A stretch of 64,000 bases of DNA from Marinobacter sp. F3R11 (GTDB lineage: Bacteria; Pseudomonadota; Gammaproteobacteria; Pseudomonadales; Oleiphilaceae): NCBI RefSeq assembly GCF_003318275.1, contig NZ_QOCH01000015.1:1087677-1151676 (forward strand). Direction: 5' to 3'. The notes under the pieces are model-generated. The model did not search any database. It saw only the letters and a list, made by a program, of their open reading frames with translations, and was not told the origin of the DNA. Both the position numbers and the translations under genes were made by a program. Positions 37,782 through 47,707 of the stretch are shown here, one piece after another. Positions within the stretch are counted from its first letter, which is position 1. Each line of letters begins with the position of its first letter.

Positions 37782-39305
37782 TTAATGTGTTTTGTACTCA
37801 GTAATCAATGCATCTACCTCTGCGATCATACGGCTGATTTCAGCAGCCAAGGCCTGGGATTTCGCTGCTTCCTGCACGACCTCCTGGCTCTGTTCAGCGA
37901 CCTGTTGAACGCTCTGGTTAATCTCGCCAGATGCCACAGCCTGTTGTTCAGTAGCCGAGGCAATCTGCAGGTTCATCCCACTTACCTGAGCGATTGCATC
38001 CTCAATATCCGCGATTGCTTTACCGGTCTGGGTCATCGCTCCCAGGGTCTCCCGCGAGCGGGTCTGGCCCATTTCAATGGCAGCCAGAGTTGCCTCGGAA
38101 ACGTTAGCCAGGCCATCAATGGTGGCACGGATTTCAGTTGTGAAATCCTGTGTACGCCGCGACAGATTGCGGACTTCATCTGCCACTACGGCAAAGCCGC
38201 GGCCGTGCTCACCTGCACGGGCAGCTTCTATGGCCGCATTCAGGGCAAGCAGATTGGTCTGATCTGAAATATCATTGATCGAGGCGATAAATGCACCAAT
38301 AGACTGCACTTTATCCACCAGTTCAGAGACCATATGCGATGAATCCGTCAGTGCAGAATTGGTTGCTTCGGTCATAGCAATCGCACTCTGGATATGGCGA
38401 GCACCCTCGGCTGACGCCTCTGATGAACGGCTCGCCGACTCCGCGGCAGACTGTGCGTTGCGGGCCACATCCTGGATGGTTGCCGTCATCTGATTGGTGG
38501 CTGCTGCCGCCTGGTCAGTCTGAGCTTGCTGAGCGTCGATTATCTGGTGAGTGGTGGTGCCCGCAGTCGTCAGGGCTGAGGCTCTGGTATGCAACTGCCC
38601 GGAAAGCTCCCGCACCGAATCAATCAGCTCTGAAAAACTGTTCATCATGGTGTTAAAGGCAGTAGCAGCAAGATCACCCTTGGCGTTGTTCAGACGGCCG
38701 CGCAAATCCTGCTCATGATCAAAAGCGTTAACCAGCGCAATGATTTCCCGGGAGCGTTTCTGCTCAACGGCCATTTTGACTGCGAAAAACGACAGTATTC
38801 CTGCCTCAAAAACCACGAAAGCGGCGTGAACTGCGGTAATAGACCAGCTGCAACCATAATTGAACAGCATTACCGGCATACCACCGACAGTGACCTCAGA
38901 CAGCTGTAACGCTGTCAGCACCAAATGGTGCACCGCTATCAAGGCAGCCGCTGCAAACACCGTCAACCAGTCGCGGTAGGCGATGGTAAGCGCCAGAGCC
39001 GAAAAAATATGGAAATGCATCTCGATGCGCCCAAGCTGGGCCTGGATCATGGTAGCCGAGAACAGCATCAGGCACATGCTGAGCAATACACCGCAGGCAC
39101 GGGTACCCCGCAACACGTTGTAACCGGCGATGGCCAGAACACCAATAACTACAGAAGCTGTGATCGCAAAACCATAGGTTCCATAACCCCAGGGTACAAC
39201 CAAAGCTACTACTGGCACGTGCCCCAGCAACAGCCAGAGCATGTTGCGGTCTGTACTGAGTAATTCCTGCTGCTGAAGATGTTGAATATTATCCCTTGAA
39301 CTCAC
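37782..39305 (-). CDS. Methyl-accepting chemotaxis protein with multi-helix membrane sensor
   Basis: About 508 residues from GTG 39305, with GGAG 7 nt upstream; an in-frame start at 39419 would overlap the SCO1 gene. The N-terminus carries about six membrane helices with almost no periplasmic loop and a His-rich motif (RIEMHFHIF, then AVHHLVL). That suggests sensing inside the membrane, perhaps through a metal, heme or redox cofactor; this is inference. The cytoplasmic signalling hairpin has the family core [19 protein letters not shown] and [12 protein letters not shown]. No CheW-binding tether pentapeptide is seen at the C-terminus. Confidence 0.92.
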   Translation of the reverse strand: MSSRDNIQHLQQQELLSTDRNMLWLLLGHVPVVALVVPWGYGTYGFAITASVVIGVLAIAGYNVLRGTRACGVLLSMCLMLFSATMIQAQLGRIEMHFHIFSALALTIAYRDWLTVFAAAALIAVHHLVLTALQLSEVTVGGMPVMLFNYGCSWSITAVHAAFVVFEAGILSFFAVKMAVEQKRSREIIALVNAFDHEQDLRGRLNNAKGDLAATAFNTMMNSFSELIDSVRELSGQLHTRASALTTAGTTTHQIIDAQQAQTDQAAAATNQMTATIQDVARNAQSAAESASRSSEASAEGARHIQSAIAMTEATNSALTDSSHMVSELVDKVQSIGAFIASINDISDQTNLLALNAAIEAARAGEHGRGFAVVADEVRNLSRRTQDFTTEIRATIDGLANVSEATLAAIEMGQTRSRETLGAMTQTGKAIADIEDAIAQVSGMNLQIASATEQQAVASGEINQSVQQVAEQSQEVVQEAAKSQALAAEISRMIAEVDALITEYKTH

Positions 39306-39378
39306 AATGACACTCCATTTTAAAATCTGGTCCGAGCCGGACCTCTCACCAATTAAACTACTTACCCGCCCTGGCGTT

Positions 39379-39966
39379 TCAGCCTTTGGCATGTTCCATA
39401 AGCTGCACAAGATCGGCACTCACCCTGTCTAAATCCAGATCGGGCGAGGCGTACAAAAGCTGCCGCCGGTCGTCTGCTGTAACTACGTAAATTCGTGCAC
39501 CATGGTTGATTTCCTTGCTCACACCTCCCTCACGGGCCGAAAAATCTCCATACTCCTGTGCAAGCTCCTGCGCTTGTCGAAAGCTCGCCGGGCGCACAGC
39601 GCGAAAGTTCGACCCCATGGTTGCCATAACGCCATCCAGCTCTTCCTGGCTGTCGCTTTCAGGATCCAGAGTCACAAATACAAACTGCACGGGATGGCCC
39701 TGCAAACGATCATGCAAGGCTTTCAGGTTCAACAACTGCAACGGACAGACGGTACCGCAGCTGCGGTAACCAAAAAACACAACGTTCAAACCACCATCAG
39801 GCACATAAGCACCCGGCAGGGAGGGTACAGGAACATCCGTTTTGTAACCGTAAAATCCGGCTTTTCCATCAATTTCATTTAACAGGCCCTGCGCAAATGG
39901 CAAAGCCGCCGCCAGCACCAGAGCGGTGAGCAAAAAAATAGCGGAAGCAGATTTCATTACAGGCAT
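39379..39966 (-). CDS. SCO1/SenC family copper-binding thioredoxin-like protein
   Basis: About 195 residues. One N-terminal membrane anchor ([17 protein letters not shown]) is followed by a thioredoxin fold with the CxxxC copper site CGTVC (Cys70, Cys74) and a conserved His155 in NHGARIYVV. Such proteins deliver copper to the CuA centre of cytochrome oxidase or handle thiol redox at the membrane. ATG 39966 is used; ATG 39993 is also possible. No oxidase gene is within the window, but the neighbours on both sides are unrelated. Confidence 0.88.
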   Translation of the reverse strand: MPVMKSASAIFLLTALVLAAALPFAQGLLNEIDGKAGFYGYKTDVPVPSLPGAYVPDGGLNVVFFGYRSCGTVCPLQLLNLKALHDRLQGHPVQFVFVTLDPESDSQEELDGVMATMGSNFRAVRPASFRQAQELAQEYGDFSAREGGVSKEINHGARIYVVTADDRRQLLYASPDLDLDRVSADLVQLMEHAKG

Positions 39967-40105
39967 AGTATCTTCAGAGGTGTAGCGAGCCATTCTCGCC
40001 AAAGGCGGTCCTTATAACAGTTAGCGGCCGTTCTGGCGTATTCTTTAACCATAATTTTTGCGATCATTAACGCCTATTTCTATCCAGGCAGGAATTCACC
40101 CCACC

Positions 40106-41560
40106 ATGAAACACGATTGCCACTATCACCCGGGCGACCCTGCCAAATGGCACTGCGGCGAGTGCCAGGTGCACTATTGCACCCGCTGCATGCCAGACGC
40201 GGATATCCGACAACGCCAGGCACTGTGCCCCAGGTGCAACAAAGCCATGCGTTATCTGGGCGCCGCGACCGAAGTAGTGCCTTTCTGGAACAGACTCGGA
40301 GCCTTTTTCCGTTATCCGTTCCACTCTGATCCGCTGATGGTTATTGCAATCTGCACACTGGTACCTGTTATTGCCCCCGCCAATCTGATCGGAATCCTGA
40401 TCTGGCTTGTGCTGGCGCTGGCTCTGTTCAAGTACACCTATGCCGTAATCAACCACACAGCTGAAGGCCATCTGAAGCCGCCGTCGGTATCTGTTGCCTT
40501 TACCGGCAGCGGCTTCAGTATTGTTATTCTGCAGTTGCTGGTTTTTATTCTTATGGGCGGACTGGTTGGCGCGGCCGCCATGCTGGGCGGCCCCTTGCTG
40601 ATGATGCTGGCATTGGCTTTCGTTGTACTGGCACTGCCTGCCAGTATCATGGTGCTGGCCATGGAGCGATCGGTGGGAGCCGCTGTCAACCCGATGAACC
40701 TGACCAGGTTGATTTCTCGCATCGGCACACCTTACTTCCTATTATACGGCTATCTGATTCTGCTCACACTGGCATCTGGTGTGGCCCAGGATTTCGCTCT
40801 CAATCACTTCCCCTTCTGGTTCTCGCAACCTTTGTCGGGCTTCCTGAACAGCACTTTTACGCTGATTCTGTTCCACATGCTTGGCTACCTGCTTTTCCAG
40901 TACCAGGAAGAACTGGGATTCGCTTCGGATATTCAGGACGAGGCATCGGAAGTGGATATGCAACAGCGAGACCGCAGCACCCGTTTCGACGCAGACATAG
41001 ACATGAACCTGAAAGACGGCAATTATGACCGTGTCCAGGGGATGCTGAAAGAAGCATTGAAGCGAAACCGGGACGACCCGCTGCGTATAGGCCAGCTCTA
41101 CCAGTTACTGACTGCACAGAACGACATTACAGAAATTTTCCATTACCACCCGCGTATTCTGGGCTGGCTGGCCGACCGGAACGATGGTGAGGGCATAGCA
41201 TCTGTACTCGCCATGCTTGAGCAGGTGGAACCTGGGTTCAAGCTGGATGACCCGGATCTGTCTGTCCGCTGTGCCCGCTGCCTTTATCATAGGCAACAGT
41301 TCAAGCCCGCTTTGCGGCTGCTGCAGGATTTTCACAAGCGTTTCCCGGACAGCGACGAGTTAGCTCCGGCCTATCTGCTGGTTGCCCAAACGCTTGCCAA
41401 CGGTATGGGACAATGGGAAAAGGCGACAGCCTTCCTGACGTTTATTCAGAAGCAGTGTGCTAATCACCCTCTACACGAACAAATTTCCGTATTTCTGGAG
41501 CAGGCGGGAAAGCGGGAACCTCTTAAGGGCCCCAAAGCGACATTTGTAGCGCCGGATTAG
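40106..41560 (+). CDS. B-box-like zinc finger, membrane domain and TPR-like tail; unknown function
   Basis: About 484 residues from ATG 40106, which starts the conserved part; an in-frame start at 40058 is weaker. Residues 1-50 form a B-box-type zinc-binding module (CHYHPGDPAKWHCGEC, CTRC, CPRC). Residues 75-290 hold about six hydrophobic segments. The C-terminal 180 residues are helical and TPR-like (FKPALRLLQDFHKRFPDSDE). The combination suggests an inner-membrane protein with cytosolic protein-binding ends. I cannot name it. It is convergent with a rhomboid protease that also has a TPR-like tail. Confidence 0.85.
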   Translation: MKHDCHYHPGDPAKWHCGECQVHYCTRCMPDADIRQRQALCPRCNKAMRYLGAATEVVPFWNRLGAFFRYPFHSDPLMVIAICTLVPVIAPANLIGILIWLVLALALFKYTYAVINHTAEGHLKPPSVSVAFTGSGFSIVILQLLVFILMGGLVGAAAMLGGPLLMMLALAFVVLALPASIMVLAMERSVGAAVNPMNLTRLISRIGTPYFLLYGYLILLTLASGVAQDFALNHFPFWFSQPLSGFLNSTFTLILFHMLGYLLFQYQEELGFASDIQDEASEVDMQQRDRSTRFDADIDMNLKDGNYDRVQGMLKEALKRNRDDPLRIGQLYQLLTAQNDITEIFHYHPRILGWLADRNDGEGIASVLAMLEQVEPGFKLDDPDLSVRCARCLYHRQQFKPALRLLQDFHKRFPDSDELAPAYLLVAQTLANGMGQWEKATAFLTFIQKQCANHPLHEQISVFLEQAGKREPLKGPKATFVAPD

Positions 41561-41582
41561 GGCAAGTGTCGCGCAGGCACCC

Positions 41583-43031
41583 TCAACTCGCCTGAAGCAG
41601 TTGCCGGTAGTGACGCGCCTTGGGCTCCATTTCCAGCTTCTCAAATTCTTCAACAAGTAAACGACAGGCTTCTGCGGTCAGCAAGGGGTCATCAGCACTG
41701 CGGAGGCGCTCAAAAGCTTTTTCTGCTGCTTTGAGATCGTGCTGCTTGAGACTGATGAAAAGCACACGGTTGTGATCTTCCGCGCCGAGAGGGTGATAGC
41801 TCTCCCCTTTGCCAAGGTATTCCTGCCATATAGCAATCGTTTGATCCGGTTGCCTGCGACGCAGGGTATCGTTCATCAGCTCGCGGGTAAGGGACAGGTA
41901 TTCAGGCAGGTCCGGGCGCAATTTTGCGAGGTTATACAGGTGCTGCAACAAAATCGGCCGGTCCGGATATTGTTTGCGCAATGCTTCGAACTGTCGCCGC
42001 GCCACGTCGAAGTCCATGCGCCCCAGGCTTGCCATGGCCTGAGCATAACCTGTTGTGAAGCGATCATCCTGTTCAGCCTCTTCTGGCTCAAAAAACTCCT
42101 CGCGCACCTGCAACCAGCTTTTGCCCAAAAGCCACACCAGCCCGGCACCTGCCAGCAGGCCACCGGCGTGCGCCATATAGGCAATACCAGTCGCGCCAGC
42201 AAACCAGTAATCGTAGATTTCCTTGCCGAGCCACACCGGCAATACCGCCAGCGCGGGCGCCCGGAAGTAGTTGAAGTACACGCCGATAAAGTAAAAGAAG
42301 CGAATTTTCTGTAAACCATAAATGGCCACGTACATGCCCATCAGGCCGGAAATAGAACCGGATGCGCCCACAAGCGGAATATGGCTACCCAACGAAAACA
42401 CAGTAAAAACAATGCCCGACAGCGCGCCGCACACCAGATAAGCGAGCAGAAAACGCCCAGGACCCAGGGCTTTTTCAACAGTGAAACCAAGAAGAAACAG
42501 AAAGACCAGATTACCGATAATATGCCCCCACCCGCCGTGCAGGAACTGATAGGTAATCAGAGTGTATAAGGACAGTTGCGCCGGAATCAGACCAAGCTGC
42601 TGAGAACTCAGACGCTGGATATAAGTTTCTTCAATGACTGTGCGTTGCTCCAGCCAGCGCACCCGCTCTGCCGGAGTCCAGATAACATCGCCATTCCGAA
42701 GGAGGTACTGGTAGAACTCACGGTCCATGAGCAATCTGCCGGCAAGCCAGAAGTTCTCGCCCTCCTCTCTCAGCTTCTGGAACCTCTGAAGCTCAAAAAC
42801 CTGATCATCCTCACCTTCAAAGCGAATCTTCCGCTGCAGGTAATCTTCATAGGCAGGAGCTTCCAGCGACGGCAAACCGAAATCTACATAAGTACGAACT
42901 GCCTGCTCCAGCTTGCGACTGTCTCCGGCCTGGTAAAAAAGAAAAACCAGAATACAGGTGAACATCAGTCCGAGGGTGACCCAGGGGGGGCGCTTCCAGT
43001 TAACTGCGTTTTCAGCAGGAATAATCAGCAT
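41583..43031 (-). CDS. Rhomboid-family intramembrane serine protease with C-terminal TPR-like tail
   Basis: A 482-residue protein, much longer than GlpG. After a first helix (20-33) there is a 100-residue polar insertion and then the rhomboid core: HGGWGHIIGN (His165, His170, Asn174), the catalytic GASG motif (Ser224) and His288 in AHAGG, a complete catalytic dyad. Residues 320-480 are helical repeats (LGRMDFDVARRQFEALRKQYPD). It should cleave membrane-spanning substrates; the tail may recruit them. Substrates are unknown. Confidence 0.9.
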   Translation of the reverse strand: MLIIPAENAVNWKRPPWVTLGLMFTCILVFLFYQAGDSRKLEQAVRTYVDFGLPSLEAPAYEDYLQRKIRFEGEDDQVFELQRFQKLREEGENFWLAGRLLMDREFYQYLLRNGDVIWTPAERVRWLEQRTVIEETYIQRLSSQQLGLIPAQLSLYTLITYQFLHGGWGHIIGNLVFLFLLGFTVEKALGPGRFLLAYLVCGALSGIVFTVFSLGSHIPLVGASGSISGLMGMYVAIYGLQKIRFFYFIGVYFNYFRAPALAVLPVWLGKEIYDYWFAGATGIAYMAHAGGLLAGAGLVWLLGKSWLQVREEFFEPEEAEQDDRFTTGYAQAMASLGRMDFDVARRQFEALRKQYPDRPILLQHLYNLAKLRPDLPEYLSLTRELMNDTLRRRQPDQTIAIWQEYLGKGESYHPLGAEDHNRVLFISLKQHDLKAAEKAFERLRSADDPLLTAEACRLLVEEFEKLEMEPKARHYRQLLQAS

Positions 43032-43224
43032 AGGTGGTCACAATTCATCATAATCTGCCCCTGAAAAAATGCTTTTTATCATATCAGTGTCTTATTTTCG
43101 CGCTTAAATGGTTTTCAGCGCGAATGTCATGTCGACCATCCGCCAATTGCTGTTATTTCTGTCTCGACCAATAGTGAGCAGGAATAACAAGAAAAACCAG
43201 AGATCTGGAACAAGGATACCGCAG

Positions 43225-43665
43225 ATGACCGTACTCGTATTGGATAACCCGGAGTTGATTGCCAAAGCTGCCATAGCATCCGGCTTTAACGCCGCCGCCC
43301 TTAGTGGTGAAAGCAAGCCGCCACACCGGATGAGATTTCACTATGGCTTCAACAAGCACGCACTGGACAGTTCAGACAAGGCGATTGTGCGGCAACATGC
43401 AGTGTATCTGAGGCAACATCCGACCATCAGCGTCCGGATTCATGGCCACTCAGATAATTTTGGTGCCGAGGACTACAACCGTTTCCTGTCCAGACTGCGA
43501 ACCAGCTCTGTGGCGAAACTTCTGATGGAAGAAGGTATTGCCGAGTCCCGTATTCTGGTCACCTGCTGGGGGTCTGATCGCCCGCTGGCTACTCCGGATG
43601 ACCGGGCAGCCAATCGCCGTATAGAACTGGAATACCTGACCCAGGATATGGCCAGAGCACTCTAG
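43225..43665 (+). CDS. OmpA-domain protein without signal peptide
   Basis: About 146 residues from ATG 43225, which has AAGGA 8 nt upstream. Nearly all of it is an OmpA/MotB peptidoglycan-binding domain (FHYGFNKHALDSSD, IRIHGHSDNFGAEDYNRFLS, RRIELEYL). No signal sequence, lipobox or membrane helix precedes it. The frame continues upstream to 43108, but that extension is basic and not a convincing export signal. It may be a domain relic, be exported atypically, or act in the cytoplasm. Confidence 0.7.
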   Translation: MTVLVLDNPELIAKAAIASGFNAAALSGESKPPHRMRFHYGFNKHALDSSDKAIVRQHAVYLRQHPTISVRIHGHSDNFGAEDYNRFLSRLRTSSVAKLLMEEGIAESRILVTCWGSDRPLATPDDRAANRRIELEYLTQDMARAL

Positions 43666-43704
43666 GCAAGGCGTGCAGAAGACACATCAGAGCAGAAAAT
43701 AACA

Positions 43705-43727
43705 CGGGGCCGGAATGCGTGGCCCCG
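43705..43727. terminator. Hairpin between OmpA-domain and MAPEG genes
   Basis: CGGGGCC (43705-43711) pairs with GGCCCCG (43721-43727) around a 9-nt loop, between two convergent genes. It is flanked by A-rich sequence on its plus-strand 3' side, favouring the minus-strand reading less than expected. Confidence 0.45.
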
Positions 43728-43753
43728 AAAAGCAAAAAGGCTGACCCTTGCTA

Positions 43754-44155
43754 TCAGCCGTATACCTGCCAGACATTCCATAACAACAGAACCGCCGTAA
43801 CCAGAATAGCCAGCCAGGTCAGTAAAATACCGATCGCCCGGGCTTTATGTGGCCCGCCGCTACCGTTAATCATGCCCCAGGCATGAAGGAACCGGCCGAC
43901 GACCAGAGCCATGCCAGTCCAGTAGATAATGCCGCTGGCAACCCCGTTCAGCTCTGCAATACCCAGCATGATCAAGCCAAGCGGTGCATACTCCACAAGG
44001 TTGGCGTGGGCGCGAACGGCGGCCTCAAAATCCCGATCTCCGGTAGTACCCATGCCCATTTTGTACTTCAGGCGGAATTTCACCACCTGGGCAGACAGCA
44101 CCAACAACAGAATACCAAGAACAGCAGCAAACACTCCGGTAACAGGTACGATCAT
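43754..44155 (-). CDS. MAPEG-family membrane protein
   Basis: A 133-residue protein with four hydrophobic helices and the family hallmark RAHANLVEYAPLGL. Family members are membrane-associated proteins in eicosanoid and glutathione metabolism in eukaryotes, with bacterial homologues of mostly unknown substrate. Length and helix spacing are normal. It is monocistronic. Confidence 0.9.
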   Translation of the reverse strand: MIVPVTGVFAAVLGILLLVLSAQVVKFRLKYKMGMGTTGDRDFEAAVRAHANLVEYAPLGLIMLGIAELNGVASGIIYWTGMALVVGRFLHAWGMINGSGGPHKARAIGILLTWLAILVTAVLLLWNVWQVYG

Positions 44156-44280
44156 CTTCAGCTCTTGCCTCTATTTGCGGAACTTTTACAGGTAGGAAAT
44201 ACAGCCCCGCAAAGATTGCCCTGTTTTTACTGGTGGTTCAACCACACTCCAAACATACTAAACCAAAGCCCCCATGCAAC

Positions 44281-44979
44281 TCAGAGACTGGAGATAGCTT
44301 CCGCCATCGCTTTGTGGCAGCGCTCGACCAAAGCAGGAACATCCCTGGTGGTAAGCCCCGTCGTTTCCACCGGGGGCAGGATCCGGATAGTCACCGGCTC
44401 ACGTTTGCCCCACCAGCCCAGAGTCTTTTTGCGATACTCCGCGTTGCAGACCATAACTATCGGGACGCCGGCGGCTACCGCAGCATAAAAAGCTCCTTTT
44501 TTGAATTTCTGCAACCCGCGCCCCTTACTCCGCGTTCCCTCCACAAAGACCCAAAGACTCTTCTTGTCACGGGTGATTGCATCGCTGGTCGCCTGCATTA
44601 CCGCTACGGCTTTGCGTGATCTGGCACGATTCAGCATCACATTGCCGCCCAGCCAGAAAACCTGGCCAAAAAACGGAACCCAGATCAGTGATGATTTCCC
44701 GACGGTTACGGTTCGCGGTGGCACCAGATCACCCATAACGAAGAGGTCATCGTTGTACTGATGGTTGGCGATGGCAACCACAGAACGATCCCGGGGCATT
44801 AATTCAGCGTCCACCACTGGGCGTTTCATGCCCAGTATGGCACGGCCAGTGCGGGCCAGTGCTATGGCCAGCAACCGGTTATTGTCTGGATTGAATGGCC
44901 TGAGGATATACAGTGGCAAGGCGAACATACAGATGACGGGAACGCTGAGCCAGGCCAGAACATTTCTTAAAGCACCCAT
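44281..44979 (-). CDS. 1-acyl-sn-glycerol-3-phosphate acyltransferase-like (PlsC family)
   Basis: About 232 residues. The family block I is seen as ANHQYNDD (His-x4-Asp), block II near FGQVFWLGGNVMLNR, block III as VFVEGTRSKG and block IV as GVPIVMV. An N-terminal hydrophobic helix (NVLAWLSVPVICMFALPLY) anchors it. ATG 44979 is preferred; a longer in-frame start overlaps the sortase stop. It transfers acyl chains to lysophospholipid. It lies directly downstream of the sortase gene and may be co-transcribed. Confidence 0.88.
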   Translation of the reverse strand: MGALRNVLAWLSVPVICMFALPLYILRPFNPDNNRLLAIALARTGRAILGMKRPVVDAELMPRDRSVVAIANHQYNDDLFVMGDLVPPRTVTVGKSSLIWVPFFGQVFWLGGNVMLNRARSRKAVAVMQATSDAITRDKKSLWVFVEGTRSKGRGLQKFKKGAFYAAVAAGVPIVMVCNAEYRKKTLGWWGKREPVTIRILPPVETTGLTTRDVPALVERCHKAMAEAISSL

Positions 44980-45026
44980 GGGGAAAACTCTGCAACAGGA
45001 TTTTGGCGCACAAGTGTACGCCAAGT

Positions 45027-45602
45027 TCACAGGCCTGCAACAGTATCCGTTTGTTGCACCCGGGCCTCGACCACATACCGGAGAGGACCGCCGGGATCCA
45101 TACTGTCAAATGGATAGCAGGTAACCAGGAGGAGGGTATCCGCAGACAACTGGCGGGGATCAATAAACTCCGACCGGCTGTCCACGATTCTGGTTTCATG
45201 TACGCGATAACTCTGCCACCTGCCGTCCCGGCTTTGCAGCCGCAGTTCGTTACCGGGTTCCAGATATTTCAGGGGCCGGAAATGTGTGTCCCTGTGTCCT
45301 GCGATTATGACGGCGTCTTGCGGATCCTGGGAGCCCATCATCTGCCCGGGCCCGAAAGCCAGGCTTTCCCCGTGGGTACCCGCCAGCACAATCATGGAGT
45401 CACCCAGATCCGGAATGGACAGTTTTGCAACAGGCCAGGTGTCCGCCCAGGGCCATGGCCGCGATTCGGTCTGCCGCGCCTGGCTTTCAGCCCAGGCAAT
45501 CTCCAGCAACTCCTGAGCAACCACAGCTTTCAGAGGAATCCATAGCCCGAACACCAACAGGGTGGCGGAGCTTGTTATGAGTAACAGTAGCAAGCGGTTC
45601 AT
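45027..45602 (-). CDS. Class GN sortase (proteobacterial dedicated sortase system)
   Basis: A 191-residue transpeptidase with one N-terminal membrane helix (LLLLLITSSATLLVFGLWIPL). The sortase catalytic residues are His103 (AGHRDTHF), Cys162 (LLVTCYPFD) and Arg175 (PLRYVV). Sortases are rare in Gram-negatives; in this system each cluster pairs one sortase with one VIT/vWA target and its own two-component regulator, all present here. It overlaps the target gene by 4 nt (ATGA). Confidence 0.93.
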   Translation of the reverse strand: MNRLLLLLITSSATLLVFGLWIPLKAVVAQELLEIAWAESQARQTESRPWPWADTWPVAKLSIPDLGDSMIVLAGTHGESLAFGPGQMMGSQDPQDAVIIAGHRDTHFRPLKYLEPGNELRLQSRDGRWQSYRVHETRIVDSRSEFIDPRQLSADTLLLVTCYPFDSMDPGGPLRYVVEARVQQTDTVAGL

Positions 45603-47707
45603 GGATAAGACCGCCTTTGCAACAAGGCGATAGCAAAGCTGAGCATCAGGCCCAGCAGCCCCAGAGCAACAAGCAAAGGCGCTACGGTGGCCGTCTGCGG
45701 GTAGCGTGCCATGCCGGGCTGAGAGCCGGCAGGTAACAGAGTCGGCAGATCGTCTTTTAACAAAGCACTTTCCAGATCACGGGCCGGCGTTGCATCCACC
45801 GCCACAAAACTGGTGTAAGGCGACATCAGGCTATGCTCAATTGCCAGCCTGGTGATTTGTGCTTTATCCGCCTCCTGAGCCTGAATCCGCGCCTCGTCCA
45901 GCAGGCTATCTATCTTCTCCCGGGCCCAGTAACGGTGTAAGCCCGTACCAGAAGCCGCCTGTTGCAAATCCAGGCTTCGCTGCCATTTTCCACCACCCGG
46001 CAAACGACCTGAAACACTCAGCTCACCGGCTGCCGGCACGCCTCGCACCACCTGCAACAAAGGCTCACCCTGAAACAGATCCCCGGGGCGCTGCGGAAAA
46101 CTGTCTTCCTGCACTGATGCTGACTGGCCCGGCCAATGTACCTTGATGTCCGTCAGTACCGGCGCCTCCATGGCCGCAAATAATCTGGCCAGAGGGCCAC
46201 TGATATCCGAAAGATCCTGAACTGAGGTGTAGCTACCGCGTCCCCAGCGTGCGGCCTCACGCATAAAATGTCTGTTCGGCGCTGAACCTATGGCCACCGT
46301 AAACAGCCTCTGATCGCCAAGCTGGCGACGGATCTGGCTGAACAATGCCAACTCATTGCCAACCGCACCATCGGTCATGAACACCACTTGCCGTACTCTT
46401 GGTGCAGCATCCTCCAACTGTTCGTCTGCCCCTCGTTTCTGGCTTTGGAACGCGAGGCTCAACGCCGGTGCCATTTCTGTGCCCCCGTCAGCCTGTAACC
46501 TGCTAACGTAATGGCGTGCACGGGCCAGATTATTGGCTGTCGCCGTTTCCGGCTGTACGAACAGTGCATGGGGCTGAGAGTTAAACTGAATCACGTTGAA
46601 GCGGTCACCCGGGGCCAGTGTCTCCAGGCCCATTTGCAAAGCCTCTTTCGCCTGCCGGATCGATTCCCCGGCCATGGAGCCGGAAGTATCAATCACAAAC
46701 GTCAGTTCTCGTGGTAAACGTGTTTTACCAGCTCGCCCCGGCACCACCATGGCCAACAGATAGTCCTCTCCTCTCCAGCGCTGCTGAAAAACAGCAGCCC
46801 CGGGTTCCTGGCCGGCAAGAGGCTGCCAACGCAAGACAAAGTCACGATTCATCACAATCTTCCCCGCCTGCGGCTGAACGGTCACTACTGCGCCATCCAG
46901 CTCAGTTGCAAGGTCATGGCTGGGGCTCGACACCTGCGCCAGCGGAAGCCCGGCATCAATGGTGAACCTGAGCGAAGCCCGATGGCTGTCAGCAGCCACA
47001 TTTGCCACACCCACCGTAAACGGGCTGATGGAATCCGCATCCGGGACATCCGTGGTGGGTACCGCCCAGCCACCCTTCCACTGCTGTGGCGACGTAGCCA
47101 GAGGCTCACCAGGCATATATCTCGGCATCAGGGTCGTTGGCACACTGAGTTCAAAAATCCCGTCCTGGTAGTCCACCAACTGCTGGTAGTTCAATTCCAC
47201 ACTTACCCTGGCCCCAGGCGGAATATTCGCCACCCTGGTAGTGAAAAGATTCGGCCGCTGCTGCTCAACCGTCGCTGCATGACGCCCTGAATCCCGGGCT
47301 TTCTCATAGGTTTTCTTTGCTTCCTCACGGGGCTGAACTTCCCCCACAATGGTGCGTTCGCCCACTTTCATGGTGAGCCCATATACACTGGCGGTCTCCG
47401 GAAGTGGAAACACGAACACACCCTCGCGCCATTGGTCGCTGGTGTTCCTGAAGGTGCGCACCAGACGGCTGTCCGCGATCAGCCCGGTGACCCGCACATC
47501 GAAATCACTGCCCAGCACCAACGCAGGTTCCTGCCACTGCCCCTTGGCATTCACAAAGTGCAGCACCCCCGCCGAATCTTCACGGCCGGTACTGGCTTCG
47601 GCATAAAGTGGCTGAACAAACAGCATCAACAACACCACCAGCCACAAACTGACACCTTCCATAAAGTGCTTAACACGAAGCTTCCGGCGCGCGCAGGGCC
47701 GTCCCAT
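45599..47707 (-). CDS. Sortase target: VIT/vWA-domain surface protein
   Basis: About 702 residues from ATG 47707. This start gives a normal signal peptide (basic RPCARRKLRVKHF, then LWLVVLLMLFV, cut near YAEA) and has GGAAGGGA 10 nt upstream; it lies inside repeat copy B. The frame is open to 47893 and ATG 47872 has a good AAGGA, but that would place over 90 residues before the signal helix. Domains: VIT (about 45-180), vWA with the metal-site LTFVIDTSGSM, and a C-terminal sorting tail in which YPQTA precedes a hydrophobic helix and RR. YPQTA replaces the usual LPxTG-like motif. Overlaps the sortase gene. Confidence 0.9.
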   Translation of the reverse strand: MGRPCARRKLRVKHFMEGVSLWLVVLLMLFVQPLYAEASTGREDSAGVLHFVNAKGQWQEPALVLGSDFDVRVTGLIADSRLVRTFRNTSDQWREGVFVFPLPETASVYGLTMKVGERTIVGEVQPREEAKKTYEKARDSGRHAATVEQQRPNLFTTRVANIPPGARVSVELNYQQLVDYQDGIFELSVPTTLMPRYMPGEPLATSPQQWKGGWAVPTTDVPDADSISPFTVGVANVAADSHRASLRFTIDAGLPLAQVSSPSHDLATELDGAVVTVQPQAGKIVMNRDFVLRWQPLAGQEPGAAVFQQRWRGEDYLLAMVVPGRAGKTRLPRELTFVIDTSGSMAGESIRQAKEALQMGLETLAPGDRFNVIQFNSQPHALFVQPETATANNLARARHYVSRLQADGGTEMAPALSLAFQSQKRGADEQLEDAAPRVRQVVFMTDGAVGNELALFSQIRRQLGDQRLFTVAIGSAPNRHFMREAARWGRGSYTSVQDLSDISGPLARLFAAMEAPVLTDIKVHWPGQSASVQEDSFPQRPGDLFQGEPLLQVVRGVPAAGELSVSGRLPGGGKWQRSLDLQQAASGTGLHRYWAREKIDSLLDEARIQAQEADKAQITRLAIEHSLMSPYTSFVAVDATPARDLESALLKDDLPTLLPAGSQPGMARYPQTATVAPLLVALGLLGLMLSFAIALLQRRSYP

